The notes beneath the pieces are model-generated. The model was given only the letters and a program-made list of their open reading frames with translations, did no database searches and had not been told where the DNA came from. This document shows, piece after piece, positions 46,078 to 56,209 of a DNA stretch of 64,000 bases. Position 1 is the first letter of the stretch. Each line of letters starts with the position of its first letter. Position numbers and translations under genes: made by a program. Source of the stretch: Liquidambar formosana (taxonomy: Eukaryota; Streptophyta; Magnoliopsida; Saxifragales; Altingiaceae); assembly GCA_039720395.1 (NCBI GenBank), contig CM077833.1, forward strand, positions 21,215,771 through 21,279,770, given 5' to 3'.

Positions 46078-46620
46078 CGTGTACTTGAAATTGAACCTAG
46101 GTTACATACTTGTGTTTGTGCATAAACCCTAACTGCTCGATTCAAAAGAAACCCTAATTAAAAACGAAAAAAATCCAATCTGAGATTTGATGATGCTAAT
46201 ATACTATACAAAACCCCAACCCAAAACAAAACAAAACAAAACAAAAATAAAATAAAAAACTAAAGAACAGCCATGATCGAAGGAGAATCAAAATGAACTC
46301 ACCGAAAGAGTTAAGAAACAATGGGTGTCGAAGAGCTAGAGTGAGATGCTTCAATGGTCGTCAAAGAGAGAGATAGAATGAGAGGTTTCAATGGCCGTCA
46401 AAGAGAAAGAGAGTGAGAGGCTTCCAGATCAGGGAGGACAGCAAACTTAGATCGAGGAGAGGAAAGCAGAAAAACAGAGAAGGCTTTACTCTTTTTACCC
46501 TTAAAAAAATAAAAAGAATTAAAAAGAGAGAAGGGCTTTACTCTTTAGGGGCTTTCAAACACTTTGGGAGGAAAGCAGCAAAAAACGTAAGGCGGCAAGT
46601 TAAAAAAAAATCCTGCCCCT
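44835..46620. other. Noncoding part of the CACTA element
   Basis: No supported gene. A (TA)n run lies near 46050-46075 and an AAAAC microsatellite near 46222-46250. Around 45700-45850 the sequence resembles the U5-type stretch common in plant LTRs. Confidence 0.4.
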
Positions 46621-46624
46621 TGTC

Positions 46625-46880
46625 TAGAATCGACCACGTTTTATTAAACGTTGTGGAAGTACTATAAAGCAACAACATTAATAAAAACGTTGTGAAAGTA
46701 CTATAAAACAACCACATTAACAAAAACGTTGTGGAAGAGTGTATTTACAACGTTAATGGAACCAACGTTGTTAAATATCCTAGAGTAACAATTTTTAACA
46801 ACATTTTTTACATAAATGTTGTTAAAGCCCCACTACAACAACATTTTATCAAAAACGTTGTTAATGATATGTTGTTAAAG
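46625..46880. repeat. Right subterminal repeats of the CACTA element
   Basis: Copies of ACAACATT and AACGTTGT in both orientations, matching the left subterminal zone. Confidence 0.8.
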
Positions 46881-48424
46881 CCCATTTTTCTTGTAGTGCT
46901 ATTCAAGCTTAAACTAGGTTTTCATATGGGTTAGGCTTATTGCATGTTAAAGGTAACTTTTTTATCATGTATTAACACTCTAGCTAGTTAATATACATGG
47001 AATATCTATTTTTTATCTACTGTTTAGCATGCTTTAGGGCTGTCCTTTAGGTTTTTAATGCATAGTTGTGATTCTTGTGCTCCTGTTTGTCCTTGTGCTA
47101 GGATTAGTGTCATTGCATGTTAGAGTTAGGATTTTCATCATGTTATATTGCTTTAGTTAGTTAATATGCATGATATAATTTCTGTTTAGTTTGGTTTTAG
47201 CATGATTAAAGTATGTTTTGTATGTTTTTAAGCATATTTGTGAGTTTAGGGTTTTAGAGTCATTGTTTCGTGTTTGTTTTCATATAGCATGATAAAGTAG
47301 ACTTTTTTATTGGTTTTTCTTCGTGTTTGCTGTATATGTTTTTCATATGGAGTAAACATGATAGTTTTGCATGCATGTTAGTATGTTTTAGGGTTTTTAT
47401 GCATGATATGGTTCTAGGAATATGTTAGGACTTATTATTGTTCGCTGTTTTTGCTATTGGCATGCTTAGTGGATGATTTTAGGTCATAATACTATTCTGT
47501 CCAGATTTGCATGTTAGTGTTTTTGCATGGTTTTGAGCACTTGTAAGGGTGCAAATAGGTGTGGTATTTGTCCCATGGCAAATAGGGCTGCTTATGTCTG
47601 AAATGGCTAAATGCTTGGAGCTAATTGCGCTCAGATAAGTGGGTGTGAAGGTGCCCCAATTCACCTTTCTTCTTAACTCATTCTCTTCTCCCTATTTAGG
47701 GTTAATTTTTAATATGATCCTATGGTTTAATTAGAGGTTTCCTTAACCAACAAAATTCTGGTTTTTATTAAAGTTTCCATTTTGTGGATTTCTTTCCTAA
47801 AATCAAACTTTCTATCATATTCAACTCTTTTGATCAAATAAGGAAACCTAGGGTTTTAACCATAGGTTTGTATTAGGATTTAACCTTAGTTCTAATCGAA
47901 CTACGTGGACTTTGATCCATGTATTTCGTTGCATGGTACGTAGGCGCTCTTCGTGAGGCTCAAGTCCGTTCTAGGATCCAAGCATCCTAGGTTTATTTAT
48001 GTTTTCTTTTCTTCTTTTTATTTTCTGTTTTTATTTGCTTATTATGCATGGATGGATGAATGAAATATATGATATGCATGCAATTCTTGTGATGATATAC
48101 TTGCTGATTTTTGTATGGAAAGACTTTAATTTAGCCCAAATGAACTGAGAGACCGAAAGGGTGACATGGGTGCCTATAGGCTTTGCCTAGAACCTTCCCA
48201 TGTCATAACTTAGCCTCCGAATCCCCGATTTCTTTGGTTTTCAAAAGATTGGTTTTTGCCTTTTCTTTTTTATGGAGTCATTCAAATTGTTTTCCTAAAA
48301 CAAACTATTTTTAGGGTTTTCCTTGTTTCCTTTAAAAAATAAGGTGGCGACTCCTTTCCTTTTTCTTTTTCAAACCCACTTTCTTTTCAATCCCTCGTGG
48401 GCCCAATTTCCGGGGTTCACAGTT

Positions 48425-48442
48425 TGGCGACTCCACTGGGGA
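48425..48442 (+). other. Primer binding site of element B
   Basis: TGGCGACTCCACTGGGGA, three bases after the LTR end. It matches the 3'-end complement type used by Ogre-like elements (tRNA-Arg, from memory); tRNA identity was not checked. Confidence 0.8.
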
Positions 48443-49297
48443 TTTGTGGGCTAGACTCTATAAAGTTTAAATGGGCTAGGTTAATTTCTTATGTTTAATT
48501 AAAATCAATCACATTGCATCCGCTTGATTGTGTGCTTTCATTTATTGCATTGTGTGCGCAAACTCTTGTATGTTAGGATCGATGTCCCTCGATGTATCCT
48601 TGCCAACGATCGGCCTAGTCTCAACCTTGGTTTTCCTGATTCCATGTGTTGGGGCGAAAGCTATCAACCTCTCTTGCCTAGTACCCTTGGGCTTGCCCTT
48701 GGGTATATTAAATGAGTTAATCACGTACTGCTGGACCCACGCGGCGTTCCTGATGCCACATGTGGTTAGGTATAAGGATTGCTCAAGCAAGTAAAGGACC
48801 CTAGCCTACCCTTATCATTAGTCCATATAGACAGACTTGTAGGACACTACGGTCTCACCTTTATGCACCCACAATTGTTTGTAATGATGCTATGCTGTGT
48901 TTGTGGTGTGAGGCTTCATATCTTATGCCCTTAATATAGACCTTTAAACCCTAGCCTTCGTTAAGGCCATGGGTTAGGAGGAATAAATTAAGGAAATAGG
49001 ATGTAAAGTTATGTTTGTGATGTGCTAGTCCTAGGGGATTAATTAAACCTAGTTGAAGGACTCTATGCCCTATTCTTTAAAACATACCCTTAATCCATGA
49101 TCCCTGTAAAGGTAATTGGATAAAAGGAATGAATTAATTGAACATGGTGTAGAGACCGAGTTCATTAAGGAAAATATGGAGGTTTAGGACAAGTCCTTAG
49201 GCTAAAGGCTAAAACTTTTCTATCCATAGACGTGCTGGCTTGGATCCGCAATCCACAAGGGCGTCTAGTGAGTGTTGAGTCTACCCATCAGATAGAC
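48443..49297 (+). other. Untranslated leader of element B
   Basis: 855 bp between primer site and gag ATG. No long frame; short frames here lack motifs. Expected to hold packaging signals. Confidence 0.6.
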
Positions 49298-52200
49298 ATG
49301 GCCGACGAAGGAACTAGTGAGGGGCACTTTGACCTTAAGGCTTGCCTGAAAGCCATCATGGCCAAGCTTGACCATACCGCCGAGACATCCGATACCGCAT
49401 TGAAAATGGCTCAAGAGAACCAACAGAAGATGGCGGATCTTGAACAAAATGGCTCTAAGGCCCATTCCTCGGGTATACCTCATGGGGCTGGCACCGAAGA
49501 GGGACCTCAATCCAATGAGAACACCAAGACAAGGGGGGAAAGTAGCTCGAAACCTGAGGTCACCGACCTAGAAGGGGAAGCCAAGGGGAAAGGTTCTAGC
49601 AGTGATTCCGTGTTAGCTAGCAAGGTAGAAGCATTGGAGAGAACTATAAAAGGGATTCGCAGGGCTGATGACATGGTCGATGTGCGGACTCTATCCCTGT
49701 TTCCAACGGCTCGTATTCCACTACAATTCAAGATGCCGGAGTTAGAAAAGTTCGATGGGACGGGTTGCCCTAAGACTCATTTGAAGATGTACGTGCGAGC
49801 TATGCACCCTCGAGGGGCTACTGACGAGCTTTTAGCTCAAATGTTCCATGAAACCTTGGCCACTTCTGCTTTGAAATGGTTCTTATCCTTGGATGAGAAT
49901 AGAACCCGGACTTGGGAAGACATATGCAATGAGTTTTCAGAGCACTACAAGTATAACACAGAGGTGGACGTTACTCGAAGGGACCTAGAAACTACCAAGC
50001 AAGGGGCTCACGAAACTTTCTCCGCTTACATTACAAGGTGGAGACAAAAGGCGTCGAGAATGACGGATAGGCCGAATGAGGAGGACCAAATTCAGTTAGT
50101 GGTTAAGAACCTGCTGCCCGTGTATCACAAGCACCTATTTGCCCACTATTTCCCAAATTTCAAAGCTCTCATTGGGGCTGGCACGCAGGTTGAAGATGCT
50201 ATCAATGATGGGACAATCAAGACTGAGGAAGTGAGGAGTCGCAAGACAAACTTTACTGGGAAGAACAATGCCGAGGTCAACACCATAACTCAACCAATCC
50301 AACCCTTTTCTCTCAATGATGTCAACCCACCTCGCCAATTCACTGACCTATTCATGCCACTCGAAAGAGTCCTTGAAAAGCTCATAAGTCGTGACCTATT
50401 GAAGCCACTCGACCCAAGACCTCCACCAAATCCCTTACCCAAGAGCTACAATGAGAATGAGTACTGCAAGTACCATCAATCCAAAGGCCATGCCACCAAT
50501 CGCTGTATTCGCCTTCGCCACCAAGTCCAAGACCTCATTGACAAGCAAGTCATTTCACCACCAACCCGTCCAAATGTCACCCGTAATCCTCTCCCATCAC
50601 ACAACAACACACCCCCACCTAACACCATAAATGCCATTGGGGTTGAATCCTCTCGCCCTCGCCATCCCATAAGACAATACACTCCGCTCCCCATGACCTT
50701 AACCCGTCTCTTCACCATTTGCCGCAATAACAGCCTTATCATGCCACTTCCACCAAAGCCAAGACCATCAACCCCTCACCAATATTGCCAATACCATCGT
50801 GCACCCGGCCATGACACCGAGGCTTGTTCTATACTAAAGAAGATCATCCAAGACCTCATTGACCAAAAGGTTTTGTTGTTGCCAAAGAAATCTATCCAAC
50901 AAGAGCTGAAAGAAAGATATGAAGCAGGGGATCCTCAGGTTGGCCTATTAGGTGAAGCGTCGGGGAAATATGATTACTATGTGTTGTACTCAAGCCCAAG
51001 TCCGATATCAGATGAGCCGATAGTCCCTTCAGGTTGGGATGACTTGCCGACAGAGATGGAGAGCATTGACATGATAGAATGGGATGACTTAATGAATGAC
51101 TCCGAGGAAGTCCATGACATATGGGCTAGCGATGATGAGTTGGACCATGTAACCAGAGGGGGTCGTCATTTCAAGCCTCCCCACCTAGAAACTGAAAATC
51201 CGTTGGAAGATTTGGAAGGGCAGAGGCGTCCTAGCTTGCAAGAAGAAGAGGATGAAGTGCTTAGGCAGCTGAAGAAGACCAATGCCAACATTACTATTTG
51301 GGGCTTGCTCATGGCCTCGCATAAGCACAGACAGACCGTGTTGAAACTGTTGAATCAGATACAAGTGCCTGTTGACACATCCCCCGAGGGATTGGTACAT
51401 TTGGTGAATCCAACTCCCAAGAACTCAACCATCGTGTTCACCGATGTAGACCTACCTAAAAGCGGGCCGAGCCATTCTCAAGCTCTCTATGTGACCTTTG
51501 ACACTATGGGGAAGAGGGTTCCCACCGTTCTTATCGACAATGGGTCCGCACTGAATGTATGTCCTCTCCGAACTGCCACTGTTTTGGGTTTGGGACCCAC
51601 TGATTTCACGCCATCTGGGCAGACCGTAAGAGCTTATGACAACACCCGCCGAGAAGTAATAGGGGTAGTTACCTTGCCTCTTATCATGGGACCCACTGAA
51701 TTTAGGGTAGAATTCCAAGTATTGGATGTGCCGTCATGTTTCAACTTGTTGTTGGGCCGACCTTGGATCCATCCTGCTGGGGCTGTGCCATCTTCACTCC
51801 ATCAAAAGGTGAAGTTTCCATATGAAGGAGCCATAGTAACGCTTCAAGGGGACTATGAATTGAAACTCGCAGGTGTGCCTATATGTGAGATACAACCTGA
51901 ATCAGCAGCGATACCGCTATCTGGGTTTGATTATGTCCAATGCATTGAGAAAGAGCTGAATGAATCATCACGCCATTACTCTTCTATAAAGCAGTACATC
52001 CCATATACTTTTTATCCAAGTTCCGACCCAGCCGTGGCAGATAAAAGTTTTGGTGATAGATACTTCACAGAAGGGCCGAATCCTCAAAGTTTGACAAGTT
52101 GGTACCACTCTATCCAAGATCTATATGGAAGCTTGAAAGAGGAAGACTGGGCAGAGAACCTTGATGCGGGGGCTATGACTGAAATGTTCCAAGACATGAT

Positions 52201-52351
52201 CCTCACCGTGGAAGACTCGACCATTGAAGAACTCCAGGGTTCATCCATTAGCCATGCTACCGTGCCATTCCTGAATTGGTACCTTGAATGTGGTGTCATT
52301 GCGGAGATCCATGAAGAAGAAGACCTTGGCCTACCTGATAGCAGCTTGTAG
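49298..52351 (+). CDS. gag-pro: Gag-protease of element B
   Basis: 1,017 residues from the ATG at 49298 (an in-frame GTG lies 66 bp earlier). A coiled N-terminus is followed by the retrotransposon gag domain at about residues 145-290 (LKWFLSLDENRTRTWEDI region). Two zinc-knuckle-like motifs of the form YCxYHxxxGHxTxxC lie near residues 388 and 495. Protease starts near residue 735; the active site reads LIDNGSALNV with Asp near residue 747, where most relatives have DTG or DSG. LLGRPWIH follows. The frame is uninterrupted and ends with TAG at 52349-52351; RT homology resumes after an intron-like gap in the same frame. Builds the particle and cuts the polyprotein. Confidence 0.9.
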   Translation: MADEGTSEGHFDLKACLKAIMAKLDHTAETSDTALKMAQENQQKMADLEQNGSKAHSSGIPHGAGTEEGPQSNENTKTRGESSSKPEVTDLEGEAKGKGSSSDSVLASKVEALERTIKGIRRADDMVDVRTLSLFPTARIPLQFKMPELEKFDGTGCPKTHLKMYVRAMHPRGATDELLAQMFHETLATSALKWFLSLDENRTRTWEDICNEFSEHYKYNTEVDVTRRDLETTKQGAHETFSAYITRWRQKASRMTDRPNEEDQIQLVVKNLLPVYHKHLFAHYFPNFKALIGAGTQVEDAINDGTIKTEEVRSRKTNFTGKNNAEVNTITQPIQPFSLNDVNPPRQFTDLFMPLERVLEKLISRDLLKPLDPRPPPNPLPKSYNENEYCKYHQSKGHATNRCIRLRHQVQDLIDKQVISPPTRPNVTRNPLPSHNNTPPPNTINAIGVESSRPRHPIRQYTPLPMTLTRLFTICRNNSLIMPLPPKPRPSTPHQYCQYHRAPGHDTEACSILKKIIQDLIDQKVLLLPKKSIQQELKERYEAGDPQVGLLGEASGKYDYYVLYSSPSPISDEPIVPSGWDDLPTEMESIDMIEWDDLMNDSEEVHDIWASDDELDHVTRGGRHFKPPHLETENPLEDLEGQRRPSLQEEEDEVLRQLKKTNANITIWGLLMASHKHRQTVLKLLNQIQVPVDTSPEGLVHLVNPTPKNSTIVFTDVDLPKSGPSHSQALYVTFDTMGKRVPTVLIDNGSALNVCPLRTATVLGLGPTDFTPSGQTVRAYDNTRREVIGVVTLPLIMGPTEFRVEFQVLDVPSCFNLLLGRPWIHPAGAVPSSLHQKVKFPYEGAIVTLQGDYELKLAGVPICEIQPESAAIPLSGFDYVQCIEKELNESSRHYSSIKQYIPYTFYPSSDPAVADKSFGDRYFTEGPNPQSLTSWYHSIQDLYGSLKEEDWAENLDAGAMTEMFQDMILTVEDSTIEELQGSSISHATVPFLNWYLECGVIAEIHEEEDLGLPDSSL

Positions 52352-52518
52352 GTGTCTTAGTTTAGTAATATTTCCCTAATTCAATAAGATGTATCTACTT
52401 TACTCACTTTGTGGAGTCATAGTATTGATACAGATTTGTTTGTTTTCCTTCTTTCTTTTGTGTGTCATTCCCATTATTCCTAGTCAATAAAGTGTGCTTT
52501 CTTTCTCTATATATGCAG
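52352..52518 (+). other. Probable intron or gap between protease and RT of element B
   Basis: T-rich and A/T-rich, 167 bp, with a good acceptor CTATATATGCAG ending at 52518 after a pyrimidine tract. The donor is less clear: GTGTCT at 52352 would leave the TAG in frame, so a donor inside the gag-protease frame is more likely. Ogre elements are known to splice an intron here. Confidence 0.5.
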
Positions 52519-52537
52519 TGTCTCTTTTCTCTCCTCT

Positions 52538-54094
52538 ATGGATATTTATGGCATGGATATAGATCCTAGGAACGATGTCCCCCCGGAGCTCGTTGAGCAA
52601 AGGAAAAGGGGCGTCACCGAACCTAATATGGATGAATTGGAATCAATCAACTTAGGGACGAATGAATTGCCAAGAATAGTTAAAATTGGGAAAACCCTCT
52701 CCCCCGTTGAAAAAGAAAAGATGATCTCCCTCTTGAAAGCCAACATTATGGCTTTTGCATGGTCTTATGAAGACATGCCTGGCATCGACCCCGATATTGT
52801 GCAACACTATATCCCCACTAATTCCCTAAAGAAGCCGGTAAAGCAGAAACTCAGAAGATTAAAACCAGAATGGGCTCTAAAAGTAAAAGAAGAGGTAACT
52901 AAACAACTAGACACGGGTTTCCTCCAAGTTGTGGAGTACCCCGAATGGTTGTTAAATATAGTGCCTGTGCCTAAAAAAGATGGGAAAGTAAGGATGTGTG
53001 TCGATTTCCGAGATCTCAACGCCGCGAGCCCTAAGGATGACTTTCCTTTACCCCATATCGACGTGTTGGTGGATAGTACAGTGGGACATGCACTCCTCTC
53101 CTTCATGGACGGATTCTTCGGGTATAACCAGATAAAGATGGCGCCTCAAGACATGGAGAAAACAGCCTTTATCACGCAATGGGGAACGTACTGTTACAAA
53201 GTAATGCCTTTTGGCTTAAGAAACGCTGGGGCTACTTACCAAAGAGCAGCTACGACCTTATTGCATGATATGATCCATAAGGAAGTCGAGGTTTATGTCG
53301 ATGATATGATTGTAAAGTCCGTGGATAGAGAAGGGCATTTCAAGGCACTAGAGAAATTCCTAGAGCGAGCAAAAAAGTACAATCTCCGTCTCAACCCACA
53401 GAAGTGCGCTTTTGGTGTCACTGCAGGCAAGTTATTGGGGTTTATGATCACTCAGAGAGGTATCGAAGTGGACCCAGGGAAGATAAAAGCTATTGTGGAG
53501 ATGGAGCCGCCTAGCACTGAGAAGCAGATCCGGGGTTTTCTGGGAAGAGTTCAATACATAAGCCGATTCATTGCCAACTTGACCATGGTTTGCGAACCAA
53601 TCTTCAAATTGCTTAAGAAAGGTGTGCCAAAAGTATGGAACGAAGAATGCCAAGAGGCCTTTGAGACCATTAAGAGATACTTGAGCAATCCTCCAATCTT
53701 AGGTCCCCCACGGCAAGGTGCGCCGCTTTTGTTATACTTAACGGTCACCGAAACCGCGACGGGAGCTTTGTTAGCTCAATATCTCGAAGGGTCTATAAAG
53801 GAGAATGCCATTTATTACTTAAGCAAGAAAATGACAGATTATGAAGTGAGGTACAATGCAATTGAAAAGGCTTGTGTGGCACTAGTATGGGCGACGCAGA
53901 AACTCCGGCACTACATGATGTCCTTCGAAGTGTTCTTGATAAGTCACATGGACCCGTTGAAGTACCTGGTAGAAAGGCCAGTATTGTCATTCAGAACTGC
54001 TCGATGGTCAATTCTCCTCAATGAATTCGACATCAAGTACGTGAATCAGAAGTCTATCAAGGGAAACGTCATCGCAGACTACCTAGCCAGCTAG
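52538..54094 (+). CDS. pol: Reverse transcriptase and degenerate RNase H of element B
   Basis: 518 residues, ATG at 52538; the frame is also open from the proposed acceptor at 52519. RT motifs: VDFRDLN, FMDGFFGYNQIKM, MPFGLRNAGATYQR, and YVDD at 53294-53305 (residues 253-256). Note FFGYN where most relatives have FSGYN or FSRYN. The original RNase H follows from about residue 390 with the first acidic position replaced (LTVTETATGALLAQ). The frame ends at TAG 54092-54094. The next domain is in another frame, so one base has been gained or two lost at this point. Confidence 0.9.
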   Translation: MDIYGMDIDPRNDVPPELVEQRKRGVTEPNMDELESINLGTNELPRIVKIGKTLSPVEKEKMISLLKANIMAFAWSYEDMPGIDPDIVQHYIPTNSLKKPVKQKLRRLKPEWALKVKEEVTKQLDTGFLQVVEYPEWLLNIVPVPKKDGKVRMCVDFRDLNAASPKDDFPLPHIDVLVDSTVGHALLSFMDGFFGYNQIKMAPQDMEKTAFITQWGTYCYKVMPFGLRNAGATYQRAATTLLHDMIHKEVEVYVDDMIVKSVDREGHFKALEKFLERAKKYNLRLNPQKCAFGVTAGKLLGFMITQRGIEVDPGKIKAIVEMEPPSTEKQIRGFLGRVQYISRFIANLTMVCEPIFKLLKKGVPKVWNEECQEAFETIKRYLSNPPILGPPRQGAPLLLYLTVTETATGALLAQYLEGSIKENAIYYLSKKMTDYEVRYNAIEKACVALVWATQKLRHYMMSFEVFLISHMDPLKYLVERPVLSFRTARWSILLNEFDIKYVNQKSIKGNVIADYLAS

Positions 54095-54098
54095 TCCG

Positions 54099-55898
54099 GT
54101 GTCATCATCCGCTCCGTTCAACGATCAATTCCCAGATGAGGACGTGCTAGAGATTGGTAGAAAAACTTGGAGAGTATACTTCGATGGGGCAGCCAATAAG
54201 AAAGGTTATGGGATAGGAGTCCTGCTGGTCTCACCCGAAGAGGCATTTACACCGTTGGCGGTCAAGTTGGGGTTCGAAGCCACCAACAACATTGCTGAAT
54301 ATGAGGCCTGTATCCTAGCATTGGAAGCGGCACTTGAATTGGGGATCAAAGAATTAGAAGTGTTCGGGGACTCGGCGCTAATCATTTGTCAGATAAAAGG
54401 GGAATGGAAAACTCGAGATGAGAAGCTGCTACCCTACCATGCCTATCTGGAAGCTCTAACCAAGGAGTTCTCAGAGATAGAGTTCAACTACCTTTCAAGA
54501 AACAAGAACCAGTTCGCTGATGCCTTGGCGACCCTAGCATCCATGGTGGAGATACCTGAAGGGGGAAATGTGAAGCCGTTGGTAATAGAATGCCGAGACA
54601 AGCCTGTGTACTGTTGTGCAATCCGAGGAGGGGAAGTGAATGATGGCCGTCCGTGGTTCCATGACATAAAGAAGTTCATTGAAGAAAGGGAGTACCCAGA
54701 AGGAGCATCTCGCATTGATAGAAAAACCCTAAGGCGGTTGGCAAGTCACTATGTACTTTGTGGAGGAAAGCTATATCGGAGATCATACGACGGGATCCAC
54801 CTGCTGTGTGTCACCGAGGAAGAAGCCGAGCATCTGATTAAAGAAATCCATGAAGGGACAGGGGCTCCGCATATGAATGGCTATATGTTAGCTAAGAAAA
54901 TCATGAGGTTAGGCTATTATTGGTCTACCATGGAAAGAGACTGCCACACACATGTCAAGAAGTGCCACAAATGCCAACTGTTCGCTAGTGGACAACATTT
55001 GCCTTCTATGCCTTTAACGAGTATGTCATCACCTTGGCCATTCGCGGTATGGGGGATAGATATCATCGGACAGATCAAGCCAAAGGCATCAAATGGGCAT
55101 GAATACATCCTGGTCGCCATCGACTACTTCACTAAGTGGGTGGAAGCAGCGTCCTTCAAGACCTTGAATTCCAAGAAGGTAGCACAGTTCATACAGCACA
55201 GCATCATCTATCGATATGGGGTACCGCATGAAGTTATCTCAGACAATGGCCAGCACTTTCAGAAAGAAACCCATGAGCTCTTGCAAAAGTATGGCATAGC
55301 CCACCATCTGTCATCACCATACCGTCCTCAGACTAATGGAGCGGTGGAAGCAGCTAACAAGAACATCAAGAAGATACTACAGAAGACTGCGGACTCACAC
55401 ACAGACTGGCATGAGAAGCTGCCATTAGCTCTATGGGGTTACAGAACATCAATAAGGTCGTCAACAGGGGCTACCCCTTATTCTCTAGTTTATGGAATGG
55501 AGGCCGTGTTGCTAGTTGAATTGGAAGTTCCTTCACTAAGAGTTGCCGTGGAGAGCCAGATAACAGAAGTGGACTGGGTTAAGAGCCGCTATGATGAGTT
55601 AGCTTTGCTGGATGAAAGGCGTTTAAGGGCGCTCTATCATGTTCAGGGGTATCAACGGAGAGTTGCCAGAGCATTCAACAAGCATGTCAAAGATCGAGGT
55701 CTAAAGAAAGGGGATGTAGTGCTGAAAGAAATCAGAGCTCCAGTGTTCGATCCGCGGGGAAAATTCAAGCCAAGTTGGGGTGGGCCATACATTATCAAAG
55801 AGATATTGCCAGCAGGGGCTGTTCGCCTCATGAATTTAGATGGAATTGAGTTCGCTCGTCCAACTAATTTGGATCAATTGAAGAAATATCATGTTTGA
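54099..55898 (+). CDS. pol: Archaeal-type RNase H and integrase of element B
   Basis: About 599 residues. RNase H: Asp in VYFDGAAN (residues about 27-34), Glu in NNIAEYEA, Asp in GDSALII and Asp in FADALATLAS, so all four acidic residues are present. Integrase: HHCC zinc domain (HLIKEIH to CHKCQLF, about residues 248-293), core Asp in WGIDIIG, Asp in SDNGQHF and Glu in TNGAVEAANK, then a C-terminal GDVVLKEIRAP block. No stop or shift inside. No ATG lies at the proper place; the frame starts within the broken junction at 54092, so translation here would need a frameshift. Confidence 0.88.
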   Translation: MSSSAPFNDQFPDEDVLEIGRKTWRVYFDGAANKKGYGIGVLLVSPEEAFTPLAVKLGFEATNNIAEYEACILALEAALELGIKELEVFGDSALIICQIKGEWKTRDEKLLPYHAYLEALTKEFSEIEFNYLSRNKNQFADALATLASMVEIPEGGNVKPLVIECRDKPVYCCAIRGGEVNDGRPWFHDIKKFIEEREYPEGASRIDRKTLRRLASHYVLCGGKLYRRSYDGIHLLCVTEEEAEHLIKEIHEGTGAPHMNGYMLAKKIMRLGYYWSTMERDCHTHVKKCHKCQLFASGQHLPSMPLTSMSSPWPFAVWGIDIIGQIKPKASNGHEYILVAIDYFTKWVEAASFKTLNSKKVAQFIQHSIIYRYGVPHEVISDNGQHFQKETHELLQKYGIAHHLSSPYRPQTNGAVEAANKNIKKILQKTADSHTDWHEKLPLALWGYRTSIRSSTGATPYSLVYGMEAVLLVELEVPSLRVAVESQITEVDWVKSRYDELALLDERRLRALYHVQGYQRRVARAFNKHVKDRGLKKGDVVLKEIRAPVFDPRGKFKPSWGGPYIIKEILPAGAVRLMNLDGIEFARPTNLDQLKKYHV

Positions 55899-56209
55899 AG
55901 CCTGCTAGGTTGAAAACCCGTAAGGGCGGCCTAAGCAAAAGTTAAGGCATAAGAACTACGTAAAACCTGATTCTCCATTCAAAAACAAAAAAAAAAAAAA
56001 CAAAAAAAAAAAAAGAAGAAAAAAAACCATGGAGATACGTAGGCAACCCATAAAGTTACCTTGGGTGCGGTCTAAATCAAACAAGAAAATCCCAAATTTG
56101 ATTTATTATTGGAAATTTATTCAAAACTAAAATTGATTGACATAGCAATTCATTGGTATTAAGTAAAAGAACTATAAATATGCCATAAATATCCTATTCT
56201 ATTGAGTCT
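55899..56209. other. Spacer between pol and antisense ORF of element B
   Basis: Contains A-rich tracts at 55987-56027 and a CATGGAGATACGTAGGCAAC segment; no gene. Confidence 0.5.

Larger units (their letters stand above)
42442..46898 (+). mobile_element. Non-autonomous CACTA (En/Spm) transposon
   Basis: 4,457 bp. Left end CACTACACCAAAAAAGG; right end, read inward, CACTACAAGAAAAATGGG. A 3-bp duplication CTA flanks it (42439-42441 and 46899-46901). Removing the element and one CTA recreates the uninterrupted LTR sequence seen at 61440, apart from one base. No transposase was found. Subterminal zones (42460-43040 and 46625-46880) hold many copies of an ACAAC-rich motif. This is the youngest layer in the stack. 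Confidence 0.95.
41185..48421 (+). repeat. 5' LTR of element B, split by CACTA
   Basis: Parts 41185-42441 and 46902-48421 together match the 2,776-bp 3' LTR at 60186-62961. TATA box at 41968-41975. The TATA position leaves about 2 kb of R-U5 inside the LTR. Confidence 0.93.

Noticed and set aside
48524..48794. Short frames in element B leader
   Set aside because: Overlapping small frames on both strands without motifs; treated as untranslated leader.
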